DNA from: Haloarculaceae archaeon
GTDB taxonomy: Archaea; Halobacteriota; Halobacteria; Halobacteriales; Haloarculaceae
Assembly (NCBI GenBank): GCA_018609665.1
Contig: JAHENN010000173.1
Location: 1-15,991, forward strand
Reading direction: 5' to 3'
Length of the DNA: 15,991 nucleotides
Below are positions 7,262 to 14,362 of the stretch, piece after piece. Within the stretch, counting starts at the first letter, position 1. Every line of letters starts with the position of its first letter. The notes beneath the pieces were generated by a model. The model was not told where the DNA came from, searched no databases, and saw nothing but the letters and a program-made list of their open reading frames with translations. Made by a program: the position numbers and the translations under genes.

Positions 7262-7336
7262 AGCGGGATGGGATAGCCAGGAGATTCCGCCGGGCTCATA
7301 ACCCGGAGACCGGACGTTCAAATCGTCCTCCCGCTA
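7262..7336 (+). tRNA. Initiator tRNA-Met (CAU)
   Basis: The cloverleaf can be folded by eye. Acceptor AGCGGGA (7262-7268) pairs with TCCCGCT (7329-7335) with discriminator A at 7336. The D arm starts GGAT at 7271. The anticodon stem CCGGG/CCCGG (7290-7294 and 7302-7306) encloses loop CTCATAA with anticodon CAT at 7297-7299. The T stem GGACG/CGTCC (7312-7316 and 7324-7328) encloses TTCAAAT. Two features mark an archaeal initiator rather than an elongator or Ile2 tRNA: an A1:U72 pair at the acceptor end and three consecutive G:C pairs at the base of the anticodon stem (7292-7294 with 7302-7304). No intron is seen and CCA is not encoded. Confidence 0.95.
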
Positions 7337-7544
7337 CTCCTTCCGGCCTTCGTGGATTTTCGGCGCGAGCAGCCTCGTCCTATCGGTCCGTACGGGTGCT
7401 GCTGGCGGCTCTGATGACCGGTCGATACACTCGTACATCGAGCGGACGGAGCAGACAGGACGCGGGAAAACGACGTACCACGCCCCGCATCGCCGCGACG
7501 CGAGGACGGAAACGTGTTTGACCCGGCCGTCCGAACCGCCGGAC

Positions 7545-8801
7545 ATGCACGTCGTCGTCGCCGGCGGAGGGCTCGCCGGCCTGGTCGCCGCCCGACACCT
7601 GGCGGCGGCCGGCGCCGAGGTCGAACTGTTCGAGGCCGACGAGCGGGTCGGCGGCCGCGTCCGGTCCCGCGTCGTCGACGGGTTCACGCTGGACCGCGGC
7701 TTCCAGGTGCTGTTCACCGGCTATCCGGCGGCCCGCCGGGAACTCGACATGGAGGCGCTGTCGCTCCGGCGGTTCGCCCCCGGGGCGACAATCGCGGCGC
7801 CGAACCGCCGGTCGACGCTGTCGGACCCCCTCGGCGACCCCGGTGCGGCCGTCCCGACGCTGCTGAACCGCGAAGTCACCCTCGGCGACAAGCTCCGGCT
7901 GCTCCGGCTGCAGGTCGAACTGCGGCGGCGCGACGCCGACGACATCCTGGACGGCACCGACACGTCCGTCCGGGCGTACCTCCGGGACCGCGGGTTCTCC
8001 GAGGCGTTCGTCGAGCGGTTCGCCGAGCCGTTCTACGGCGGCATCACGCTCGAACGGTCGCTGTCGACGTCGAGCGGCGTCTTCGAGTACACGTTCAAGA
8101 TGCTCTCGGAGGGCGACACCGTCGTTCCGGCGGCGGGGATGGGGGCGATTCCGGCACAGCTGCGGCGGCGGGCGGAGACGGCCGGCGCGACCGTCGAGAC
8201 CGGACGCGAGGTGACCGACGTGGTCGCCGACGGAAACGTGACCGTCGAGACCGACGCCGGAACGGTCGCCGCCGACGCCGCCGTCGTCGCGACGGACCCG
8301 AAGACGGCCGCCGAGCTGACCGGCGTCGAGACGCCGACAGACGCGAAGGCCTGTGTGACGGTCCACTGCTCGCTGCCGGCCCACCAGTCGCTGGACACCG
8401 GCTCGCGGATCCTGCTGAACGCCGCCGACGCCCGGCCGAACACCGTCGCGCCGATGAGCGCCGCCGCCCCGGAGTACGCCCCCGACGGCCGGCAGCTGCT
8501 GGCGGCGACGTTCCTCGGCGAGCAGGACGACGACGACGCCGCCCTCGGCGAGACCGTCCGGGAGGCGCTGTCGTCGTGGTACCCGGAGAACCACTTCGGC
8601 GACCTGGAGGTGCTGGCCGTCGACCGGGTCGGGTTCGCGCAGTTCGCACAGCCGCCGGGGTTCCGGGCGGAGCTGCCGGCCGTCGACGCCCCCGAGGGGC
8701 CGGTGTACCTGGCCGGCGACTACACCGAGTGGTCGGCCATCCAGGGCGCCATGGAGAGCGGTCGCCGGGCAGCCGAGGCCGCCCGCACGCGGTTACAGTA
8801 G
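7545..8801 (+). CDS. FAD-dependent oxidoreductase (amine oxidase / phytoene desaturase fold)
   Basis: A 418-residue protein. The N-terminus is a Rossmann FAD site: HVVVAGGGLAGLVAARHLA (2-20), acidic FEADERVGGRVRS (29-41) and a following LDRGFQVLFTGYP (49-61). The C-terminus carries the second FAD contact, VYLAGDYTEWSAIQGAMESG (387-406), and the family's final helix. This architecture is shared by protoporphyrinogen oxidases, monoamine oxidases and phytoene desaturases. Haloarchaeal members are often annotated simply as NAD(P)/FAD-dependent oxidoreductases; the substrate is not deducible. The ATG at 7545 is preferred over an in-frame TTG at 7518 because a TGTTTG element (7515-7520) lies 25-30 bp upstream. 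The stop overlaps the convergent phosphoesterase by 9 bp. Confidence 0.88.
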   Translation: MHVVVAGGGLAGLVAARHLAAAGAEVELFEADERVGGRVRSRVVDGFTLDRGFQVLFTGYPAARRELDMEALSLRRFAPGATIAAPNRRSTLSDPLGDPGAAVPTLLNREVTLGDKLRLLRLQVELRRRDADDILDGTDTSVRAYLRDRGFSEAFVERFAEPFYGGITLERSLSTSSGVFEYTFKMLSEGDTVVPAAGMGAIPAQLRRRAETAGATVETGREVTDVVADGNVTVETDAGTVAADAAVVATDPKTAAELTGVETPTDAKACVTVHCSLPAHQSLDTGSRILLNAADARPNTVAPMSAAAPEYAPDGRQLLAATFLGEQDDDDAALGETVREALSSWYPENHFGDLEVLAVDRVGFAQFAQPPGFRAELPAVDAPEGPVYLAGDYTEWSAIQGAMESGRRAAEAARTRLQ

Positions 8802-9491
8802 CCGGCGGAACTCCGACAGCGGCGGGAACTCGTGGGTCCGGTCGGCGTTTTCGTCGCGGAGGATCGGCCGCAGGCCGGCGGCGGACTCCACCAGCGGCGA
8901 CTGGAAGTCCCCGGCGCGCATCTCGTTGACCTCGACGCCGGCCGGCAGGCGGCTGAACGCCGGCAGCATCAGCACGCCGGCCGACCCGTAGGCCGACGGG
9001 CCGTAGAGGTAACACGGCCGGCGCATCCCCTCGACGTCGAGGGTCGGGTGGTCGTGGCCGACGACGTACCAGTCGGCGTCGGTCGTCGGCGGGGCGTGGC
9101 CGTGGACCGCGACGACCGACCGGTCAGCGCCGTCGATACGGTACTCATCGGGGGCCGGGCCGTCCCAGACCTCCCCGAGCATCGAGTCGTGGTTGCCGGG
9201 GGTGACCACGAGCCGGCAGTCGACGGCGTCGGCGGCCGCCCGGAGCGTCCGGACCGTCTCGACGGTACCCCTCGGCAGCCGGTCGAAGGAGTGCAGCAGG
9301 TCGCCGGCCACGACCGCCTCGGCGGGCTCGTAGCGGTCGCACAGCGCCCGGAACCGCTCGACGAGGTCCTCGTGTTCGCCGACGCGGAACTCGATGTCCG
9401 AGGCCGCGTCCCGGCCGACGTGGAGGTCGGCACACACCAGCGCGTCCGCGGCCGGGAGGTAGACCGCCCGGTCGCGGGGCTCGAACTCCAT
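8793..9491 (-). CDS. Mre11/SbcD-like calcineurin-type metallophosphoesterase
   Basis: This 232-residue enzyme shows the full set of binuclear metal motifs: DLH at 22-24, GDLLHSF at 63-69, PGNHDS at 98-103, VHGH at 129-132 and GHDHP at 145-149. It is a compact single-domain member of the archaeal SbcD/Mre11-related phosphoesterases (the COG1407 type). Related enzymes are found beside or fused to Lhr-type helicases, but no helicase gene lies in this window. Substrate could be nucleic acid ends or nucleotides; this is inference. The ATG at 9491 has a GCTTTGTC element about 27 bp upstream on the minus strand (9513-9520). The gene is divergent from the winged-helix regulator and overlaps the FAD oxidoreductase tail to tail by 9 bp. 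Confidence 0.9.
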   Translation of the reverse strand: MEFEPRDRAVYLPAADALVCADLHVGRDAASDIEFRVGEHEDLVERFRALCDRYEPAEAVVAGDLLHSFDRLPRGTVETVRTLRAAADAVDCRLVVTPGNHDSMLGEVWDGPAPDEYRIDGADRSVVAVHGHAPPTTDADWYVVGHDHPTLDVEGMRRPCYLYGPSAYGSAGVLMLPAFSRLPAGVEVNEMRAGDFQSPLVESAAGLRPILRDENADRTHEFPPLSEFRRLL

Positions 9492-9545
9492 ACCCGCGGT
9501 AGCGGGGCCGGCGACAAAGCGCTGGCGCCGGCCGGCCCGTCAGGG

Positions 9546-9553
9546 TTTTTATA
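9546..9553 (+). promoter_or_regulatory. TATA box of the winged-helix regulator gene
   Basis: TTTTTATA lies 22-29 bp before the ATG at 9575, giving a leaderless transcript. It is within the 83-bp divergent region shared with the phosphoesterase, so the regulator could bind here and control itself and its neighbour, though no operator repeat is evident. Confidence 0.7.
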
Positions 9554-9574
9554 CGGCGGCTCCCTGAAGCCGGT

Positions 9575-10348
9575 ATGGTCGACGTCCTCGACAACAAGCG
9601 GGCCGCGACGAAGTTCCGCGTTCTCGTCGAGATCGCGGACCGCCAGCCCGCCGTCAACCAGGGCGAGATCGCCGACGCGGTCGGCGTCACCAGCCAGGCG
9701 GTCTCGGAGTACATCCGCGAGCTGGTCGACGAGGGGTTCGTCGAAAAGGAGGCCCGCTCGCGGTACCGCGTCACGAAGCAGGGCGTCGACTGGCTCTTCC
9801 AGCAGGCCTCGGACGTCCGCCGGTTCGCCGACCACGTCACCGACGACGTCCTGGGGAGCATGCAGGAGGACGCGGCCTTCGCCACCGACGACGTCGAATC
9901 GGGCGAGCGGGTGTCGCTGTCCGTCGACGACGGGCTGCTGCGGGCGACGCCGGGCGAGGACGGCCCCGCCACCGGCGTGACGACGACCGACGCCGCCGCC
10001 GGCGAGGTGGTCGGCGTCACCGGCTTCGACGGCGTGATGGACCTCGAGCCGGGCGAGGTGACCGTCTTCCAGGTCGCGCCCATCCGCTCGGAACACCCCG
10101 AACGCTCCGGGCGGCTGGCCGACGCCGCGGCCGACGCCGACGTCGTCGCCGCCGCCGGCGTCGAGGCCGTCGCGACGCTCCGTCGGTCCGACTGCGAGGC
10201 CGACGTCACCTTCGCGGCCGGCGAGGTGGCCGCCGACGCCGCCGGCCGCGGGCTGGACGTCGTCGTCGTCGCCACGACCGACCTCGGCGGCCGCGTCACC
10301 GACGCGCTGCGGGACGCCGGCCTCGCCTACGAGGTCGACGACGCCTGA
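9575..10348 (+). CDS. Winged helix-turn-helix transcriptional regulator with C-terminal domain
   Basis: A 257-residue protein. Residues 8-73 form a MarR/ArsR-like winged helix: the HTH is NQGEIADAVGVTSQAVSEYI (28-47) and the wing is VEKEARSRYRVT (56-67). Residues 75-100 look helical. The remaining 155 or so residues form a separate alpha/beta domain with a glycine/valine-rich middle (VVGVTGFDGVMDLEPGEV) and a Rossmann-like end (GLDVVVVATTDLGGRVTDAL, then GLAYEV). The composition is that of a ligand-sensing or oligomerisation domain, not of an enzyme with obvious catalytic residues. The layout recalls an archaea-specific predicted regulator family (COG1497, from memory). Target genes are unknown; the next gene, a cupin, has its own promoter. 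Confidence 0.82.
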   Translation: MVDVLDNKRAATKFRVLVEIADRQPAVNQGEIADAVGVTSQAVSEYIRELVDEGFVEKEARSRYRVTKQGVDWLFQQASDVRRFADHVTDDVLGSMQEDAAFATDDVESGERVSLSVDDGLLRATPGEDGPATGVTTTDAAAGEVVGVTGFDGVMDLEPGEVTVFQVAPIRSEHPERSGRLADAAADADVVAAAGVEAVATLRRSDCEADVTFAAGEVAADAAGRGLDVVVVATTDLGGRVTDALRDAGLAYEVDDA

Positions 10349-10378
10349 GGCGGGTCGCCGCGGTGGCCGCGACCCCCA

Positions 10379-10386
10379 GTTTTATT
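10379..10386 (+). promoter_or_regulatory. TATA-like element of the cupin gene
   Basis: GTTTTATT lies 25-32 bp before the ATG at 10411. It rules out an in-frame upstream start at 10363, which would precede the promoter. Confidence 0.65.
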
Positions 10387-10410
10387 CGCTCGTCGACGCA
10401 GCCACCCACC

Positions 10411-10899
10411 ATGTCCGACTTCGACGAGCCGGCCGTCGGCCGGCCCGAGGCGGGCGAGTCGTACCGGTTCCTCGACACCGCGTCGCACGTCGTCGTGGGC
10501 GCCGCGGAGACGGCCGGCCGGCAGTCCGTCGTCGAGATGGAACTGCGGGCGGGCCACGCGACGCCGACCCATGTCCACGACGAGGCCGACGAGACGTTCC
10601 ACGTCCGCGAGGGTCGCGTGACGGTTCACGCCGCCGACGACCGCCGGACGGTCGAGGCCGGCGGCAGCATCGTCCTGCCGCGGGGCCAGCCCCACGCCCT
10701 CGTCGCCGAAGAGGAGTCGACGGTCACCGTCGTCACCACCCCCGGCGGCTTCGACGAGTTCGTCGCCGCCGTCGGCGAGCCGGTCGACAACCCGGCGGTA
10801 CCGACGGAGCCGCCTTCGGAGGCTGCCGTCGGGCGAGTGCACGAACTGGCCGGCGAGTACGGTATCGAGATCCTCGGGCCGCCGCCGGTCGAGGGGTGA
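10411..10899 (+). CDS. Single-domain cupin protein
   Basis: This 162-residue protein matches both cupin motifs exactly. Motif 1, G(X)5HXH(X)4E(X)6G, is G48, H54, H56, E61 and G68. Motif 2, G(X)5PXG(X)2H, is G84, P90, G92 and H95. The four ligands H54, H56, E61 and H95 should bind a single metal such as Fe, Mn, Zn or Ni. The C-terminal 50 residues are a helical extension (FDEFVAAVGEPV...SEAAVGRVHELAGEYGIEI) also seen in quercetin-dioxygenase-like or sugar-binding cupins. Substrate is unknown. It starts 62 bp after the regulator gene under its own TATA element. The regulator might control it, but there is no direct evidence. Confidence 0.88.
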   Translation: MSDFDEPAVGRPEAGESYRFLDTASHVVVGAAETAGRQSVVEMELRAGHATPTHVHDEADETFHVREGRVTVHAADDRRTVEAGGSIVLPRGQPHALVAEEESTVTVVTTPGGFDEFVAAVGEPVDNPAVPTEPPSEAAVGRVHELAGEYGIEILGPPPVEG

Positions 10900-11065
10900 G
10901 GGAGCGAGTCGGCGGCTCCGGCGCCGGGAGGGTGGTCGGCGTTCCGTACCGTCACCGTGCCGTTCTCGGTGGCACGTTCGTCGGGAGCGCCGCCGTCCGC
11001 GTTTTCGAGGCCACGTCGGTCGTGGAACCGCCGGCAGACGACCCCCGGTTCGGTGTCTCTACACG

Positions 11066-11389
11066 ATGGGAAAGCAACTCGAGCGCGACCTCGGACTTCC
11101 GTCGGTGACGGCCATCAGCATCGGCGCGATGGCCGGCAGCGGCATCTCCATCCTGCCGGGGCTGGCCATGAAGATGGCCGGTCCGGCGGTCGTCTTCTCG
11201 TACCTTCTCGCGGGGCTGCTGGTGCTGCCCGCGGCGCTGAGCAAATCCGAGATGGCGACGGCGATGCCCGAGGCCGGCGGCACCTACCTGTACATCGAGC
11301 GGGCGATGGGCCCGCTGTTCGGGACCATCGCCGGCGTCGGGACGTTGTTCTCGCTGACGTTCAAGCGCGCGCTGGCGCCGGTCGGCGGA
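11066..11389 (+). pseudogene. Truncated amino-acid permease (APC superfamily), N-terminal stump
   Basis: The first 108 residues read as a haloarchaeal APC-type permease: a soluble start (MGKQLERDLGLPSVTAISIG), helix 1 with the substrate-loop motif GSGISILPG (24-32), helix 2 (AVVFSYLLAGLLVLPAAL), then EMATAMPEAGGTYLYIERAM and the start of helix 3. After residue 108 the translation turns into Arg/Cys/Trp-rich sequence with no membrane character, and stops at 11566. Intact family members have about 12 helices and 450 or more residues (longer with a UspA tail), so roughly three quarters of the gene is missing. I see no continuation of the permease in any frame before the CbiX gene, so this is a deletion or insertion remnant rather than a simple frameshift. 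No good TATA box is visible near the start (only GTTTTCGA about 60 bp upstream). Confidence 0.8.
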
Positions 11390-11396
11390 GCCGACC
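11380..11396. repeat. Perfect 7-bp inverted repeat at the permease breakpoint
   Basis: GGTCGGC and GCCGACC separated by GGA form a tight hairpin. Permease homology ends inside it, so it may mark a rearrangement junction; it could also be coincidence in G+C-rich DNA. Confidence 0.6.
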
Positions 11397-11767
11397 GCCT
11401 CGTGCCGTGGCGGCGACGCTGCCACGCGGGCCTCGCTCTCTCGACCTACCGGGAAATCGGCTTCTCAACGTGCTGTCCCTGGCGGACTGAACGGGGGAGC
11501 GCCGCGAGGGCGTTCGAGGTGGCCGAGGATCTGTTTCACAGGAATCTAAATCAACCGCCCGCGTAACACGTGTGTTCGTTCTTGCGGCCAGTGCAGTCGA
11601 ACTCGTACGACCGGAAGGTCGCCTGCCGGACGGCTGTGTTCCGTCTCGCCTCGTCGTCGACCCGGCCCGACGCGGAGCGCTACCGTCCGGCCGCGCTCGG
11701 CGAGCGTCTACCAGCAATCCGGCCGGGTCCCGAAGCCCTCAAGAGCGGGCTGACCGTTGACTCGGAC
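11397..11767. other. Gene-less stretch between permease stump and CbiX
   Basis: About 370 bp with no frame that looks like a protein on either strand: open frames run through it but translate to Arg/Pro/Ser-rich shadow sequence. It holds a locally A/T-richer patch (11530-11576) with CTGTTTCACAG (stem of 4, loop of 3, at 11531-11541) and the 8-bp palindrome ACACGTGT (11566-11573), and a hairpin CGACC-GGAA-GGTCG at 11608-11621. It looks like decayed DNA left after the permease was truncated, plus the promoter region of CbiX. No transposase fragment is recognisable. Confidence 0.6.
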
Positions 11768-12664
11768 ATGCAATCGCTCGTCATCGTCGCCCACGGGTCC
11801 CACCTGAACCCGGACGCGAGCACCCCGACCTACGAGCACGCCGACACCATCCGTGATGCCGGCGTCTTCGACGAGGTGCGGACCGCCTTCTGGAAGGAGG
11901 AGCCGTCGTTCCGCGAGGCGCTGCGGACGGTCCAGGCCGAGGAGGTGTACGTCGTCCCGCTGTTCATCTCGGAGGGCTACTTCACCGAACAGGTCATCCC
12001 CCGCGAGCTCCGGCTCGAGGAGTGGGACGACGACGCCTGGGAGTCCGACGGCACGAGCGCGACCCACGCGACCCTGGAGGCGACCGACGTCGGCAAGACG
12101 GTCCACTACTGCGGGCCGGTCGGCACCCACGACGCGATGAGCGACGTCATCGTCCGCCGGGCGGAGACGGTGACCGACGACCCCGGCGTCGGCGAGGGGG
12201 TCGGGCTGGCGGTCGTCGGCCACGGCACCGAGCGCAACGAGAACTCCGCGAAGGCCATCGAGTACCACGCCGACCGCATCGCCGAACGTGACCGCTTCGA
12301 CGAGGTGAAGGCGCTGTTCATGGACGAGGACCCGGAGGTCGACGACGTCACCGACTTCTTCGACAGCGACGACATCGTCGTCGTCCCGCTGTTCGTCGCC
12401 GACGGCTACCACACCCAGGAGGACATCCCCGAGGACATGGGCCTGACCGACGACTACCGGACGGGGTGGGAGACCCCCGCCGCGGTCGACGGCCACGACG
12501 TCTGGTACGCCGGCGCCGTCGGCACGGAGCCGCTGATGGCCGACGTGGTCCTCGAGCGGGCCGCCGAGGCCGGCGCCGACGTCGGCGATGCGGTCGAGGC
12601 GGTCCGGCGCCGGACGCGGGTCGCCGGGACCGACACCGAGGCCGGCACGGGGGCGGGGGACTGA
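11768..12664 (+). CDS. cbiX: CbiX-type sirohydrochlorin chelatase, two-domain form
   Basis: A 298-residue class II chelatase made of two homologous halves. Half 1 (1-135) has VIVAHGSH (5-12) and VVPLFISEGYFTEQVIP (62-78). Half 2 (145-265) has AVVGHGTERNENS (148-160) and VVPLFVADGYHTQEDIP (205-221). Family members insert Co2+ (cobalamin route) or Fe2+ (siroheme) into sirohydrochlorin. Half 2 keeps both expected metal-binding histidines (H152, H215), whereas half 1 keeps H9 but has F72 in place of the second. An acidic insertion (about 84-106) and an acidic/Gly tail are haloarchaeal adaptations. The ATG at 11768 is chosen because similarity begins there; the open frame upstream to 11570 looks non-coding. 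Only a weak CTCAAGAG promoter candidate is seen about 25 bp upstream. The next gene starts 1 bp after the stop, so they form an operon. Confidence 0.92.
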   Translation: MQSLVIVAHGSHLNPDASTPTYEHADTIRDAGVFDEVRTAFWKEEPSFREALRTVQAEEVYVVPLFISEGYFTEQVIPRELRLEEWDDDAWESDGTSATHATLEATDVGKTVHYCGPVGTHDAMSDVIVRRAETVTDDPGVGEGVGLAVVGHGTERNENSAKAIEYHADRIAERDRFDEVKALFMDEDPEVDDVTDFFDSDDIVVVPLFVADGYHTQEDIPEDMGLTDDYRTGWETPAAVDGHDVWYAGAVGTEPLMADVVLERAAEAGADVGDAVEAVRRRTRVAGTDTEAGTGAGD

Positions 12665-12665
12665 C

Positions 12666-13751
12666 GTGAACGACCGACAGGTCGACGCCCTCGTGGCGGC
12701 GGCCGGCGACGGCGTCGACTGCGACGGCCTCCGGGTCGCCGAGACGCCGGACGGTTACCGGTTCGAGACGCCCGGCGGCGCCGCCGAGGGGCTCGACGAG
12801 CCGGCGCTGCGGGACGTCGCCGCCGAGAACCCCTGGTTCGTCTCCAACTGGTACTACTGGCGGGAGCTCGACCGGCCGGCCGTCGAGACGGCGTTCCTCC
12901 GCTGGCTGGAAGGCGCCGACGACCGCTCCGTTCCCGACCGCTACGAGGCGCTGGCCGAGGGCATCGAGGCGTCGTGGGGCGAACTCGCGGTCGAGGTGAC
13001 CCTCGGCGACGACGGCCACCGGACCTACGCCGTCCGCCACGCCGACGACGCCGACCGGCCGGTCGAGGAGCTGGCCGTCCACACCGACCCGCTGGACGCC
13101 CGCGAGCTCGTCAAGTACGACGACCGCGGGCGGTACCGGCCGCTGAAGACCGCCCCGACGCTGCAGACGGGCTGGGCGTTCGTCGACCTCGACGGTCGCT
13201 CGCTCGTGCGGGCGGTCGACGTCGTCTACCCGGCGACGGTGACCAACTGGCACCTCGAACGGCAGGGCGAACTCGACGTCAGCCACTGGCGGGAGACGAT
13301 GGAGCGGCAGACGGGCATCTACGGCGTCATCCGGACCTGGGACCGCGGCGAGGGGTACGAACACGTCAACTGGGTCGCGGAGGCCTGCTGCGACGACTCC
13401 CAGTGTCTGAAGCGCCGCGAGTGGGAGTACGACGACGACACCGACCTCGACGTCGACGGCGGCGACGGCGCCTTTCCCTGCCGGGAGCCGTGTTCGCTGG
13501 TCGTCGCCGCGGCCCGCCAGTGGACGAAACTGGAGGGCGAACAGCCGCAGACCTACGAGTTCGAGCTGACGCCCAGCGAGAAGGAGCAGATCGAGGACAT
13601 CATCGACGCCGTCGCCGACGGCGAGGCCGGCGAGATCCGGGAGGCCGACGTCTACGAGGGCGCCAACCGCTACCGGGCGCGGTTCCTCCGGGCCAAGCGG
13701 TTCGACGGAGACGGCCGGCTCGACGGCGTCTCGACCGATCAGAGCAGGTAG
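12666..13751 (+). CDS. DR2241-family iron-sulfur protein, CbiX partner
   Basis: A 361-residue protein starting at GTG one base after the CbiX stop, so translation is probably coupled. It resembles the DR2241 family, known from Deinococcus, which pairs with CbiX in bacteria and haloarchaea. A central-to-C-terminal Fe-S region contains C241, C242, C247, C272 and C276 (EACCDDSQCLKR, then FPCREPCSLVV), enough to ligate one 4Fe-4S cluster. The N-terminal half (1-165) has W/Y-rich patches (NPWFVSNWYYWRELDR) typical of the family's stabilising domain. A role in chelatase function, cobalt/iron delivery or redox handling of the corrin precursor is inferred from the constant neighbourhood. The 3' end overlaps the convergent membrane protein gene by 13 bp. 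Confidence 0.85.
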   Translation: MNDRQVDALVAAAGDGVDCDGLRVAETPDGYRFETPGGAAEGLDEPALRDVAAENPWFVSNWYYWRELDRPAVETAFLRWLEGADDRSVPDRYEALAEGIEASWGELAVEVTLGDDGHRTYAVRHADDADRPVEELAVHTDPLDARELVKYDDRGRYRPLKTAPTLQTGWAFVDLDGRSLVRAVDVVYPATVTNWHLERQGELDVSHWRETMERQTGIYGVIRTWDRGEGYEHVNWVAEACCDDSQCLKRREWEYDDDTDLDVDGGDGAFPCREPCSLVVAAARQWTKLEGEQPQTYEFELTPSEKEQIEDIIDAVADGEAGEIREADVYEGANRYRARFLRAKRFDGDGRLDGVSTDQSR

Positions 13752-14320
13752 GCGCTGGCCGCACACAGCGCCGCCGCGACAACGGCGAAGCCGCCGAGGG
13801 CGAAGTCGACCTCCGTGCCGAGGAGCGCGCCGGCGGCCAGCAGGACGGCCACGAGTCCGAGCGCGGCGACGGGGATCAGCTGCAGCGTCGACGTCTCGGA
13901 GCCGGCGGCCGACCCGGAACCGGACCCGGAGCTCGACCCGGACCCGGAGGCCACCAGTTCGGGGTCGATCTCGACGGGGTCGTCGTCGGTCGTCCGGTCG
14001 AACACGACGTCGACGAACTGCCGGGTGTTGCCGTGGGCGACGACCACCTTCAGCTTCCCGCGGACGACGTCGGCCGGCCACTCGTCGGGTTGCAGCGCCT
14101 GCACCCGCACCCGCCGGCTCCGGCCGCTCTCGACGTAGTGGTTCGACGCCTCCAGTCCGGCGACCGCCGAGAGGTCGTCGTCGAGGTGGAGGTGGACGTG
14201 GGTCGCCTCCCCGTGGTTGGTCAGCTCGACGACGAACGGACCGTCGGCCTCGAACCGGTCGTCGACCTCGAGGGTGTGGAGTCCCTGCCGGTTGACCGCG
14301 ACGTCGAGGCTGTCCGTCAC
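13739..14320 (-). CDS. Haloarchaeal membrane-anchored beta-domain protein, unknown function
   Basis: A 193-residue protein. Residues 1-120 look like a beta-sandwich: alternating hydrophobic strands such as GPFVVELTNHGEATHVHLHL (27-46), RSRRVRVQAL and GKLKVVVAHG, similar in style to CARDB or other Ig-like domains. A Gly/Ser linker (125-140) leads to two closely spaced helices (about 147-168 and 173-193) that end the protein. No N-terminal signal peptide is visible, so the beta-domain may stay cytoplasmic unless the helices insert with the N-terminus out. I do not recognise a characterised family. The GTG at 14320 is chosen over a TTG at 14347 because the latter lies inside the TATA element (14345-14351). 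Confidence 0.72.
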   Translation of the reverse strand: MTDSLDVAVNRQGLHTLEVDDRFEADGPFVVELTNHGEATHVHLHLDDDLSAVAGLEASNHYVESGRSRRVRVQALQPDEWPADVVRGKLKVVVAHGNTRQFVDVVFDRTTDDDPVEIDPELVASGSGSSSGSGSGSAAGSETSTLQLIPVAALGLVAVLLAAGALLGTEVDFALGGFAVVAAALCAASAYLL

Positions 14321-14344
14321 GGCCGGGCGGTGACGCGGTGAGAA

Positions 14345-14351
14345 CAAAAAG
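14345..14351 (-). promoter_or_regulatory. TATA-like element of the beta-domain membrane protein gene
   Basis: On the minus strand the sequence reads CTTTTTG, 25-31 bp before the GTG at 14320. It lies in the 42-bp gap to the upstream Trm112-like gene. Confidence 0.55.
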
Positions 14352-14362
14352 CCTCGCCCTCG

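Noticed and set aside
7262..7336. Elongator tRNA-Met or tRNA-Ile2 with CAU anticodon
   Set aside because: The A1:U72 pair and the GGG/CCC anticodon stem mark an initiator tRNA.
7337..7544. Integration site or integrated element after the tRNA gene
   Set aside because: No integrase gene and no second copy of the tRNA 3' end was seen in the window; the 208-bp gap holds nothing recognisable apart from the FAD oxidoreductase promoter.
8793..8801. Overlap of FAD oxidoreductase and phosphoesterase as evidence of a frameshift
   Set aside because: Short tail-to-tail overlaps are common in compact genomes, both genes end at family-typical positions, and another occurs at 13739-13751.
11390..11566. 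C-terminal part of the permease ORF as a genuine domain
   Set aside because: The Arg/Cys/Trp-rich translation has no similarity to permeases or to any fold I recognise, and composition suggests read-through of non-coding DNA.
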